Source of the DNA: Oscillospiraceae bacterium
Lineage (GTDB): Bacteria > Bacillota > Clostridia > Oscillospirales > CAG-272
Assembly: GCA_015063805.1 (NCBI GenBank)
Contig: SVTK01000002.1
Coordinates: forward strand, 62,001 to 126,000
Direction: 5' to 3'
Length of the DNA: 64,000 nt
Below the pieces are notes generated by a model that did not search any database, was not told where the DNA came from, and saw only the letters and a list, made by a program, of their open reading frames with translations. The translations under genes were made by a program, and so were the position numbers. Shown here piece by piece: positions 16,563 through 27,013 of this stretch (the first letter of the stretch is position 1; each line of letters starts with the position of its first letter).

Positions 16563-17306
16563 CTATTCAGATTGTGATTGACTTGGGTGCAGATGAGCTA
16601 ACAGGGACTTCTCCTCCTCGGGGGTGAGATGCCGCCACTGACCTCTCTCGGGCAGGCCGTCCAGGGTGAGGGTATCAAAGCGAGTACGCTCCAGGGTCAG
16701 CACCTTGTTGTTTGCAGCCTCAAAGAGCCGCTTGATCTCATGGTACTTTCCCTCGGTGAGAACGATGGTGCCGCTCTTTCCCTCGGCATCCATGGTGATG
16801 CGGCAGGGGCGGCTGAGGTAGGACTCCCCTGCCCCGTCCAGCAGACGGACGCCCCTCTCCAGCCGAGCCGTTTCCACGGGGGAAATGGGCTCCCGCAGGG
16901 TAAAGACGTAGGTCTTCTCCACATGGGTGCGGGGAGCCAGGAGGCGGTGGGCGAGAGGCCCGTGATTGGTCAGCAGCATCAGCCCCAGAGTGTGCTTATC
17001 CAGCCGACCGCAGGGGAAGAGGTTCTGCCGCTGCAGCTCCTCGGGAAGCAGAGTCAGCACCGTGGGATCGTTTCCGTCCTCGGTGGCACTGACGTAGCCG
17101 TCGGGCTTATTGAGCAGAATGTAGGTGTATCGGCGGTAAGTCAGCACCTCGCCGCCGAGGGAAATTTCATCCGTTTCGGGGTCGATATGGCGGTCGGGCG
17201 TGCGTATCCGCTCCCCATTCACCGTGACCTGTCCGCCGCGGATGGCCTTCCCCGCCGCCGAGCGGCTGAGTCGTCCGGTGGAAGCTAAAAACTTGTCCAG
17301 CCGCAT
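16563..17306 (-). CDS. RsuA/RluB-family pseudouridine synthase
   Basis: 247 residues. It begins with an S4 RNA-binding domain (MRLDKFLASTGRLSRSAAGKAI, GGQVTVNGERI). The catalytic domain has GRLDKHTLGLMLLTN, where the Asp is the catalytic residue, and a late LTEGKYHEIKRLFEA segment typical of RsuA and RluB/E/F. It converts uridine to pseudouridine in rRNA; whether in 16S or 23S RNA is not clear. GGAGGTGAC directly precedes the ATG. The start lies 12 bases after the stop of a 30-codon membrane peptide gene, so translation is likely coupled. Confidence 0.9.
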   Translation of the reverse strand: MRLDKFLASTGRLSRSAAGKAIRGGQVTVNGERIRTPDRHIDPETDEISLGGEVLTYRRYTYILLNKPDGYVSATEDGNDPTVLTLLPEELQRQNLFPCGRLDKHTLGLMLLTNHGPLAHRLLAPRTHVEKTYVFTLREPISPVETARLERGVRLLDGAGESYLSRPCRITMDAEGKSGTIVLTEGKYHEIKRLFEAANNKVLTLERTRFDTLTLDGLPERGQWRHLTPEEEKSLLAHLHPSQSQSE

Positions 17307-17318
17307 ACCGTCACCTCC

Positions 17319-17411
17319 TCAAAGATAAGATAAAATTCCTGCGGCAATGATGCCCAAAAAGAAAAGTCCGAGCAGAAATCCGATCAGAAAATCCCGCCAT
17401 TTGCGATGCAT
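17319..17411 (-). CDS. 30-residue single-pass membrane peptide
   Basis: Short open frame: Met-His-Arg-Lys-Trp-Arg-Asp, then a run of about 20 hydrophobic residues (FLIGFLLGLFFLGIIAAGIL), ending Ser-Tyr-Leu. A strong GGAGGAAA lies seven bases before the ATG, and a consensus-like promoter sits 50 bases upstream. The stop TGA is the first part of TGAGGAGGTGA, the ribosome-binding site of the pseudouridine synthase gene. A positive N-terminus before one hydrophobic helix predicts an N-in membrane peptide. No function is known. It could be a real small protein or a leader whose translation opens the downstream binding site. Confidence 0.65.
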   Translation of the reverse strand: MHRKWRDFLIGFLLGLFFLGIIAAGILSYL

Positions 17412-17459
17412 AAAGTTTCCTCCGCATTCCGTTTGGCTTAGTATCTGCTCATTATTTAT

Positions 17460-17488
17460 ATTTTATCACAAAAACCTGATTTTGTAAA
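17460..17488 (-). promoter_or_regulatory. sigma-A promoter of the small peptide-rsuA-tex operon
   Basis: Minus strand: -35 TTTACA (17483-17488), 17-base spacer, -10 TAAAAT (17460-17465), about 49 bases before the peptide ATG. Confidence 0.72.
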
Positions 17489-17523
17489 GTCGGAAATTCG
17501 TCGGGATGATTGTAAAAAAACAA

Positions 17524-17552
17524 TTGAAAAACGGACGAAAATATGATATAAT
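17524..17552 (+). promoter_or_regulatory. sigma-A promoter of the aldolase gene
   Basis: -35 TTGAAA (17524-17529), 17-base spacer, -10 TATAAT (17547-17552). A second TATAAT occurs at 17561-17566 without a matching -35. Confidence 0.82.
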
Positions 17553-17610
17553 GACTATGATATAATATTAACAATCAATATTCTGCTAACATAAAAAAGG
17601 AGATGCACTT

Positions 17611-18285
17611 ATGTACGAAATGATGCTTGACACCGCGAACCTTGACGAACTGGCAGCTGGCCTTGTGGCATGGCCCATCTGCGGTGTTACCTCCAACCCC
17701 ACCATCCTCAAAAAGGAGGGCAAGATCGACATCTACGAACATCTTGCCAAGATCAAGACCCTCTGCGGCCCCAAGCGCAGTCTGCACGTTCAGGTCATTT
17801 CCGAGGATACTGAATCGATTATCAAGGAAGCCCATGACATTCTTGACCGTGTCGGCCGCGACACCTACATCAAGATCCCGGTAAGTGCAGGCGGACTGCC
17901 CGCCATCAAGGCGCTGGCCGCTGAAGGGGTCAACATCACCGCCACCGCAATTTACTCCACCATGCAGGGCATTCTGGCTGTGCTCTCCGGTGCTTCCTAT
18001 GTGGCCGTTTACTACAACCGCATGGAAAACAACTGCACCGAGCCCTCCCAGGTTATCCGCGAGATCCGTCACTTCATCGACGGCTGCGGCAGCAATGCCA
18101 AGATCCTTGCCGCTTCCTTCAAGAATGTGGCCCAGGTCACCTCCGCCTACGCCGCAGGTGCACACAGCTCCACCGTGGGCTGCAACGTCATCAAGTCTGC
18201 TCTGGGCATGGCATCCATCGATGGTGCTGTTCACGACTTCAAGAAAGACTTTGAGGACGTATGGGGCGAGGGTCACACCCTCTGA
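17611..18285 (+). CDS. transaldolase / fructose-6-phosphate aldolase family protein
   Basis: 224 residues, the length of the small FSA/TalC subfamily (full-length TalB is near 316). GVTSNPTILKKEG is the N-terminal substrate loop. TYIKIPVSAGGLPAIK holds the Schiff-base lysine in Ile-Lys-Ile-Pro. VNITATAIYSTMQG and the later KILAASFKNVAQV complete the barrel. It either transfers dihydroxyacetone units in the pentose phosphate pathway or cleaves fructose-6-phosphate; sequence alone does not decide. AAAAAGGAG stands ten bases before the ATG. It has its own promoter and a strong terminator and is monocistronic. Confidence 0.9.
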   Translation: MYEMMLDTANLDELAAGLVAWPICGVTSNPTILKKEGKIDIYEHLAKIKTLCGPKRSLHVQVISEDTESIIKEAHDILDRVGRDTYIKIPVSAGGLPAIKALAAEGVNITATAIYSTMQGILAVLSGASYVAVYYNRMENNCTEPSQVIREIRHFIDGCGSNAKILAASFKNVAQVTSAYAAGAHSSTVGCNVIKSALGMASIDGAVHDFKKDFEDVWGEGHTL

Positions 18286-18301
18286 TTACCCAAGAAAACG
18301 C

Positions 18302-18337
18302 AGGCGTGCCGCGCAGTCAAGCGCGGCACGCCTTTTT
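18302..18337 (+). terminator. rho-independent terminator after the aldolase gene
   Basis: A 13-bp GC-rich stem (18302-18314 with 18321-18333), loop AGTCAA, followed by a run of T to 18337. Confidence 0.92.
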
Positions 18338-18348
18338 GCATTTCGGAC

Positions 18349-18377
18349 TTGAAACCGAACCGCATCTGTGCTATAAT
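18349..18377 (+). promoter_or_regulatory. sigma-A promoter of the metallophosphoesterase gene
   Basis: -35 TTGAAA (18349-18354), 17-base spacer, -10 TATAAT (18372-18377). Because it lies inside a longer in-frame extension, translation must start downstream, at 18406 or 18409. Confidence 0.85.
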
Positions 18378-18405
18378 GGCTGCAGTACAGAAATACGGAG
18401 GAAAT

Positions 18406-19533
18406 ATGATGATCCAGCTTCCCGAATATATGTCAGCCGCGCCCACCGTTTTTGCAGCGGGGGACAAATACCACATCTTTGTTCCCTTCTCTGACGAGGT
18501 GATCATGTGGGTACGGGTAGGTGAGCGAAATTACTACGACCACTGCAACGGCATTCTCCGCTCCAACACGAGAATGCACCGGGCGGAGATCCCCATGGTT
18601 GTCCTTGACCGGGAAAAGGAATACACGGTGGTCTACCGTAAAATGATCGAGCGCAAGCCCTACTTCCCCACAAGTGAAGAGCCAAGGGAGATGACCGTTT
18701 CCTTCCGTCCCGTGCCGGAGGAGGGGGAGATCAGCATCTACCACATCTCAGACGCCCACAATCTGGTGGCAGAACCGGTGGCGGCCGGACGAAATTTCGG
18801 CCGTGAGATCGACCTTCTCGTGCTCAACGGGGATATCCCCAACCACAGCGGCGACATTGAGAATTTTAATGCCATCTGTGAAATTGCCGCCGGGGTGACC
18901 GAGGGGCACTGCCCCTGCGTCTTCGCCCGGGGCAACCACGACACCCGGGGCATTCACGCCGAGGATATGCCCCACTACATCCCCACAGTGAACGGACGAA
19001 CCTATTACACCTTCCGTGTGGGCTGTGTATGGGGCCTTCTGCTGGACTGCGGCGAGGACAAGGACGACAGTATGCCGAACTACGGCTATACCATCTGCTT
19101 CCACCAGTTCCGGGAGGAGGAAACCGATTTCATCCGCGAGGTCATTGCCAATGCCGAGCGGGAGTACGCCGCCCCCGGGGTGAAGCACAAGCTGGTCATT
19201 TCCCACGTGGCATTCACCCACATCTGTCCGCCCCCCTTCGACATCGAGCAGGAGCTTTACGGCGAGTGGGCACGTCTGATGCGGGACCATGTGAAGCCCG
19301 ATCTTCTGCTCTTCGGCCATCACCATCAGGTGGAAATCAGCCCTGTGGGGTCGGATTTCGACCACCAGGGCCAGCCCTGCACTGCCATCATCGGCTCCAA
19401 GCCCCTCAAGGGCAAGGACGGCGCCCCCAACCACTTCATCGGCGCGGGGATCATTCTGCAGGAGGACGGGCGAAAGCGAATTATCTTCAACAGCGACGAG
19501 GGCGAGGTTCTCCGGGACGAGATCATCGACTAG
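18406..19533 (+). CDS. calcineurin-like metallophosphoesterase
   Basis: 375 residues. After an N-terminal 120-residue beta-rich domain, the phosphoesterase core shows ISIYHISDAHN (Asp-x-His), LLVLNGDIPNHSGD (Gly-Asp), FARGNHDTRG (Gly-Asn-His-Asp), VISHVAFTH and LLFGHHHQ, the full set of bimetal ligands. The N-terminal part (PTVFAAGDKYHIFVPFSDEV) may be a fibronectin-like or purple acid phosphatase-like domain, as in cell-surface relatives. However, no signal peptide is seen, so it should be cytoplasmic. The substrate is unknown. GGAGG at 18397 is four bases from the first ATG and seven from a second at 18409; either may be used. Confidence 0.85.
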   Translation: MMIQLPEYMSAAPTVFAAGDKYHIFVPFSDEVIMWVRVGERNYYDHCNGILRSNTRMHRAEIPMVVLDREKEYTVVYRKMIERKPYFPTSEEPREMTVSFRPVPEEGEISIYHISDAHNLVAEPVAAGRNFGREIDLLVLNGDIPNHSGDIENFNAICEIAAGVTEGHCPCVFARGNHDTRGIHAEDMPHYIPTVNGRTYYTFRVGCVWGLLLDCGEDKDDSMPNYGYTICFHQFREEETDFIREVIANAEREYAAPGVKHKLVISHVAFTHICPPPFDIEQELYGEWARLMRDHVKPDLLLFGHHHQVEISPVGSDFDHQGQPCTAIIGSKPLKGKDGAPNHFIGAGIILQEDGRKRIIFNSDEGEVLRDEIID

Positions 19534-19611
19534 GTTTCTTGTGCAAAGGTAGAGGCTTTTCTTACCCATAAGTTCGCCCCCCATCGCCGTCAGCGTTAGC
19601 TGGGTAATCAA

Positions 19612-19656
19612 AATTACCGCAGAGTGCAACCGTTCAAGTTGCGCTCTGCGGCAATT
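19612..19656. terminator. bidirectional terminator between the phosphoesterase and XRE genes
   Basis: A 19-base arm (19612-19630) pairs with 19638-19656, with one mismatch and one G-T pair. T-rich sequence follows on plus and A/T-rich sequence on minus. The preceding 78 bases hold nothing recognisable. Confidence 0.8.
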
Positions 19657-19691
19657 TTGTGTGATAGACTTGCTAATTATCCGTGCAAATA

Positions 19692-20849
19692 TTAAGCGTA
19701 CAGAACCTTCTTGATTTCCTCTACAGCATTCTTATACTGTTCTGACTTTGTAAATTCATTCTCTTTGCCGGAATACATTCCGCTAAAACTAAATGCCCAA
19801 TGTGGGGTTCGCTCAGCAAAGAACTTGTAGTCCGCCAAAATTTCTTTATTTTCTGTCTTTCCCTTTACCCACACATACATTTCACGCGCAGCTTTTGCAG
19901 CTTTGCCCAATGCCTTATATGCTGCGTCATAATCGTGATTCAACAAATTCGTATTGCACTGCATGGTATATGCCGTAATCAGATAACAATATGGCATCTT
20001 TTCATAGGAATTAACCTCAAGTGATGTTGCATCTAAGTATAAAGATACTGCCATTTTTGCAATGCTCTCTGCGTGTTCCAATATCGGGATGGATTTATCT
20101 TTCTCATACACACCGAAATTTACGCTTTCATACAATGCCTTCAGATAGTCCAGGCATTTTTCTTTATCCGCAGCCAATTTTACTTTGCTCGCTTTGCCAA
20201 TGGCTTTTTGCACGTACAGCACTTGGCTTTGTGCGGTGTATTTTATTCCGCAAGTTGTTGGAAGCATTTCGACGCAATGCAGAGCTTCATCAAAATGATC
20301 ATCCAAGAGCATAAGTTGGATCATCAACTGATTTGCCTGTATCTGCAGTTCTATGCCCGAAGTGTTGTTGCAAACCGATGACAGCATTGATTTGCACTGC
20401 GTATAGATAGATTCATAAGTACTCGCTTCAATGTGAAATTTCCCTCTCGCCTTTCCCACCAAAAGGTAATCGTATAAGGCTAATGCGCACTTATACTTCA
20501 CTTCATAATCGGCAGGATACTTGCGCAGATACTCTTTATACAGATTGGCTGCCAATAAATCAGCATTGTCTTCTCTTGTGTTGACGGAATAATTTGCCCA
20601 AACGGTATTTACATTGCGAACAAGCGTTTCCTGATCGGCTTTTTCGTCAAATCCCACGCCAAGCAAGTAATCGGTTGATACGCAAAGAACACTTGCGAGA
20701 GGAACAATTTGCGATATATCCGGCATTGTGTTATTACATTCCCAATTGGATACAGATTGAACTGAAACCCCAATGTGTTCTGCAAGCACAGCCTGCGATA
20801 AGCCTGCATCCGTGCGTAGCTTTTTGATTTTCTGTCCAAAATTCAACAT
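19692..20849 (-). CDS. XRE-family transcriptional regulator with C-terminal helical-repeat sensor
   Basis: 385 residues. Residues 1-70 are a Cro/CI-type helix-turn-helix (IKKLRTDAGLSQAVLAEHIG, VSVQSVSNWEC, TDYLLGV). The remaining 310 residues are predicted all-helical, with TPR-like spacing (AANLYKEYLRKYPADYEVKY, ANQLMIQLMLLDDHFDEALHCVEML). Such proteins often bind peptides or partner proteins, but no partner is adjacent. Its codons are much more A/T-rich than those of neighbours (many AAA, TAT, ATT and TTG codons on the coding strand), pointing to recent acquisition. AGAAGGA supports the ATG at 20849; further upstream ATGs at 20855 and 20867 are less well spaced. Confidence 0.85.
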   Translation of the reverse strand: MLNFGQKIKKLRTDAGLSQAVLAEHIGVSVQSVSNWECNNTMPDISQIVPLASVLCVSTDYLLGVGFDEKADQETLVRNVNTVWANYSVNTREDNADLLAANLYKEYLRKYPADYEVKYKCALALYDYLLVGKARGKFHIEASTYESIYTQCKSMLSSVCNNTSGIELQIQANQLMIQLMLLDDHFDEALHCVEMLPTTCGIKYTAQSQVLYVQKAIGKASKVKLAADKEKCLDYLKALYESVNFGVYEKDKSIPILEHAESIAKMAVSLYLDATSLEVNSYEKMPYCYLITAYTMQCNTNLLNHDYDAAYKALGKAAKAAREMYVWVKGKTENKEILADYKFFAERTPHWAFSFSGMYSGKENEFTKSEQYKNAVEEIKKVLYA

Positions 20850-20905
20850 ATTCATTCCTTCTTTCATTGTTTGATGGAAAGATCGTAGCTACTCTTTCTG
20901 ATTAC

Positions 20906-20914
20906 ATTATAGCA
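20906..20914 (-). promoter_or_regulatory. extended -10 promoter of the XRE regulator gene
   Basis: Minus strand TGCTATAAT, an extended -10 (TGnTATAAT), 57 bases before the start. The -35 region is A/T-rich without a good TTGACA, which fits an extended -10 promoter. Confidence 0.5.
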
Positions 20915-21145
20915 GAGAATATTTTAAATAAAATATAGCAAACCGTTAGCACAATTCCAAACGTATTTATACACCGTGTTATATCAAACAATTGGAAATT
21001 TTTGTTTCGTTATCATTGTACCATATTTTTGTGAGAATTTGAAGAAGGAGAAAACGCGTTTGATGAACAATGGGCCACCGAAAGTAACCTTTTGGTCGCT
21101 CTCAGTGGTTAAAATATGGATAAGTTAGCTCACTTGGAGCCGAAC
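20915..21145. other. AT-rich gene-poor stretch beside the XRE gene
   Basis: Part of the longest gene-free gap of the window (20850-21276). It is markedly A/T-rich compared with its surroundings. The only coding hint is a 21-codon plus-strand frame from the ATG at 21063 (start MNNGPPKVTFWSL) with AAGGAG 12 bases upstream. It has no recognisable relatives and may be a remnant. No inverted repeats or transposase fragments were recognised. Confidence 0.4.
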
Positions 21146-21176
21146 AAAAGGCTCCCTTTACACAAGGGAGCCTTTT
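21146..21176. terminator. terminator downstream of the beta-galactosidase gene
   Basis: A 13-bp perfect stem AAAAGGCTCCCTT (21146-21158) pairs with 21164-21176, loop TACAC, ending in TTTT on both strands. It lies 100 bases beyond the beta-galactosidase stop. Bases 21177-21276 show nothing else. Confidence 0.85.
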
Positions 21177-21276
21177 CATGTAGCGACTAATTCAATTGTT
21201 ATTCCGTGTTGTAAAACCGTCCTTTAGCACCCAAAACTTATACAGCACACTTTTTTTGCGTTCCGACTCTTCGGTC

Positions 21277-24464
<3,188 letters not shown>

Positions 24465-24509
24465 GGACAAATTCCGCATCCGAGGGGACTTTTTCATGAC
24501 ATTTGCAAA

Positions 24510-24546
24510 AAGAAGGGTGCCGCACGGAATGTGCGGCACCCTTCTT
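24510..24546. terminator. terminator after the RqcH gene
   Basis: A 16-bp perfect stem (24510-24525 with 24531-24546), loop GGAAT. On the minus strand it is followed by TTTTGC, directly abutting the rqcH stop. Confidence 0.88.
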
Positions 24547-26316
24547 TCAGCCCTTCACCCGCAGACGCTTCACCGTCTCGGGGTCAGGCGTCACATAGGC
24601 TGTCCAGTTGGTATGGTAGATCACAAGCCCGGGTTTGCCCCCTGCCGGCTTTTTGACGTGGCGAGCCAGGGTGTAGTCCACCGCCACGTTCTGCCCATCG
24701 GCGGCTCCGGAGTGGTAGGCCGCGATCTCAGCCGCCTGGGTGAAGTCCCGGTCGGTTGGCTCCCCCTCTCCCCGGAACATCACCACATGGGAGCCGGGAC
24801 GGCCCTTGGCATGGAACCAGTAGTCATCCTTCCCTGCCAGCTTGTGGGTGATATACTCGTTCTGCAGATTGTTCTTGCCGCAGAGCACCCGCAGGCCGTC
24901 ATCGGTGCGGTACTGGGCGGCCACAGGTGCCTTCTGCTTGCGGGGGGCTGTCGCCTTCATGCGGGAGGCATAACCTGCCTGGTGAAGCTCGTCACGGATT
25001 TCCGCCAGGTCCTGGTCGGTCTCGGCGCGGCTGAGGGCATCCTCCACGCTCTCCAGATAGACCAGCTCCGCCTCAGCCAGGGAGATCTGCCGGGTCAGCT
25101 CCACCTCGGCGGTCTTGGCCTTGTTGTAGCGTTTGTAGAGCCGCTGGGCGTTCTGCGCAGGAGTAAGCCGCTCGTCCAGGGTGAGGGTGCAGGTGGGATA
25201 GTTTCCTTCCCCGTCGGGCTCTCCGCTGTAGTCGGTGAGCACCGCCTGCTTCATGCCCCGGGACAGCTGCCAGAGGTTGGCGGTGATCAGATCCCCCTCG
25301 GTCTTGTACTGCGCCCCCTTGGCGCAATCGGCCAGCTCCGCCCGCTGAAGGGCAAGCTTTCGGGTGATGCGGTTTTGGGCGGCGGTGAGCAAGTGCAGCA
25401 CATCGGCGGCCCGCTGCTTAATTCGGGTGTCACGGTCACGGGCACCGAAGAAGCTGTCCAGCAAGCTTCCCGTGTCGGGGTAGGCCGTGAGCTTTTCCTC
25501 GCCGTACTGGGTGAGAGGAAGGAAGCTGTATTCCACCGGCCGTGTGCCCTCCAGCGCCATGGTGGGGGCGGCGGGAGTCTCGCCCCGTACAGTGGCCATG
25601 ATCCCGTCAAAAACTTGCCACAATCGCTCTCCGTCGCAATAGCGCAGGGGCGTATCGGGGTAACGGGTGGCGCGGAAGACCATCTCCCGTGCCAGGGCGG
25701 CCGACAGACCGAGATAGGTGGAGGTAATCCACTTATCGGCAGGACGGCTCTCCTCGGCGGCTGTCATGGCCGCGCAGAAGCCATCCCGGGTTTCCTCCAG
25801 GGGATTTCGCTTATCCTGCGGAGGCGGGAGGGTGTAGCGCATTCCCGGGAGCACCTGCCGCTTACGGCTGGTGGTAAAATCCACGGGACGGAGCACCGCC
25901 AGCACACGGCGGTCAGCATCGGTGAAGATCAAGTTGCTGTACTTGCCCATGATCTCGGCAATGATGCACCGCTGTGCGGCAAATCCCATCTCGTCACGGG
26001 TATCGAAGGTGAAAATCGCCACGCGCTCAAAGCCGGGCTGCTCCACCCCGGTCAGTCGCGCCCCGGTGAGGTGCTTGCGCAGGAGCATACAAAACATGGG
26101 GGCGACAAGGGGGTTCTCCTTCTGCACCGAAGTAAAGCCCAGGCGGGGATTGTTTGCCCCCGCGTTGATCAGCAGGCGGCAGTTCTCCCCTGCCCCGCGA
26201 ATGGCCAGCTGAATCTCATCCTGCTCGGGCTGGTAGACCTTCTCGATCTTCCCCCCCAGTCCGCGGCGACGGATCTCGTGAAGGATCACCGAGAGCATTG
26301 CGGCATCAAATGCCAT
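24547..26316 (-). CDS. rqcH: ribosome quality-control protein RqcH (NFACT family, formerly FbpA)
   Basis: Binds stalled 50S-peptidyl-tRNA complexes and adds C-terminal alanine tails that mark incomplete proteins for degradation. 589 residues. NFACT-N is at the start (FDAAMLSVILHEIRRRGLGG, KIEKVYQPEQDEIQLAIRG). A helical coiled-coil middle follows (RITRKLALQRAELADCA, ELTRQISLAEAELVYLE). The C-terminal NFACT-R domain has GLRVLCGKNNLQNEYITHK, DYWFHAKGRPGSHVV and DRDFTQAAEIAAYHS. The earlier name refers to fibronectin binding reported for some homologues. It is the last gene of the plsY-folC operon; 24 bases separate it from the GNAT gene. Confidence 0.93.
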   Translation of the reverse strand: MAFDAAMLSVILHEIRRRGLGGKIEKVYQPEQDEIQLAIRGAGENCRLLINAGANNPRLGFTSVQKENPLVAPMFCMLLRKHLTGARLTGVEQPGFERVAIFTFDTRDEMGFAAQRCIIAEIMGKYSNLIFTDADRRVLAVLRPVDFTTSRKRQVLPGMRYTLPPPQDKRNPLEETRDGFCAAMTAAEESRPADKWITSTYLGLSAALAREMVFRATRYPDTPLRYCDGERLWQVFDGIMATVRGETPAAPTMALEGTRPVEYSFLPLTQYGEEKLTAYPDTGSLLDSFFGARDRDTRIKQRAADVLHLLTAAQNRITRKLALQRAELADCAKGAQYKTEGDLITANLWQLSRGMKQAVLTDYSGEPDGEGNYPTCTLTLDERLTPAQNAQRLYKRYNKAKTAEVELTRQISLAEAELVYLESVEDALSRAETDQDLAEIRDELHQAGYASRMKATAPRKQKAPVAAQYRTDDGLRVLCGKNNLQNEYITHKLAGKDDYWFHAKGRPGSHVVMFRGEGEPTDRDFTQAAEIAAYHSGAADGQNVAVDYTLARHVKKPAGGKPGLVIYHTNWTAYVTPDPETVKRLRVKG

Positions 26317-26340
26317 ATGATCACATCCTAAATAACAAAT

Positions 26341-26988
26341 TCAATTTTCCCACGTTTTCACCGGCGGCACAGCGCGGCGAAAGGCCGGTACATATTCCGT
26401 GCCGACCCGGCGCAGACCCAGGCTGTGCGCCAACGCCATGGAAGCGGTATTCCCCTCAGCACAGCGATAGATGGGCTGGCAGCCTGCGGAGATCAGATCG
26501 CAAAGCAAAGCTGCGGCCGAGGCGGCGGCCAGGCCACGTCGGCGGTATGCCGGAGCGGTTTCCAGGGCGATTTCCCGAATATGCCCGTCCCCTGCGGGAT
26601 CGGGCATGGCCCAGGCGGCCGAAACCAGCACGCCTTCCCGCAGGATGCCCCGTCCTCCGGCCGCCGCTATCTCTGCCGAGGAATGGGTCAGCAGAGTGGG
26701 CTGTGTCGGGCTGACGCGGCACACCTTCTCCAGGGAAAGTGTCGGCGGTGTATCGGCGGCAAACCGGGCGATGGGCTCCATGGCATGGGGCAGCGGGCGA
26801 TAGCCCTCCGCCGCCATCCGTGCGGTCAGGCAGACAGACAGGCACGCAGGGTTCCGTGCGATCTGCTCCGCCTCCTCCCAAAATTCCCGCCCTGCCCACA
26901 AAGTCAGCGTATCCGGGGTCACAAGCAGGCGAAGCGGGCGGCAAATATCTCCCGCCCGTATTTCTTCTGCGTATATTTGAATTTTCAT
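26341..26988 (-). CDS. GNAT-family N-acetyltransferase
   Basis: 215 residues. The C-terminal half is a GNAT domain: GHIREIALETAPAYRRRGLAAASAAAL, with Arg-Arg-Gly-Leu-Ala as the acetyl-CoA loop, then IYRCAEGNTASMALAHSLGL. The N-terminal half (DTLTLWAGREFWEEAEQIA) has no clear match and may fix substrate specificity. The ATG at 26988 is 25 bases after the folC stop, though its ribosome-binding site is weak (GAAAAG). Its place in the plsY-folC-rqcH operon gives no clear hint to the acetylated substrate. Confidence 0.75.
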   Translation of the reverse strand: MKIQIYAEEIRAGDICRPLRLLVTPDTLTLWAGREFWEEAEQIARNPACLSVCLTARMAAEGYRPLPHAMEPIARFAADTPPTLSLEKVCRVSPTQPTLLTHSSAEIAAAGGRGILREGVLVSAAWAMPDPAGDGHIREIALETAPAYRRRGLAAASAAALLCDLISAGCQPIYRCAEGNTASMALAHSLGLRRVGTEYVPAFRRAVPPVKTWEN

Positions 26989-27013
26989 CGGCTTTTCGTT
27001 GTTGATTACCGCA

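Noticed and set aside
21063..21128. A 21-codon frame with AAGGAG upstream in the AT-rich gap
   Set aside because: Spacing of 12 bases is long, there is no hydrophobic or other pattern, and no relative is recognised. Kept only as a note in the gap description.
20850..21276. Transposase remnant or insertion sequence next to the XRE gene
   Set aside because: No inverted terminal repeats, target duplication or transposase motif could be seen in any frame.
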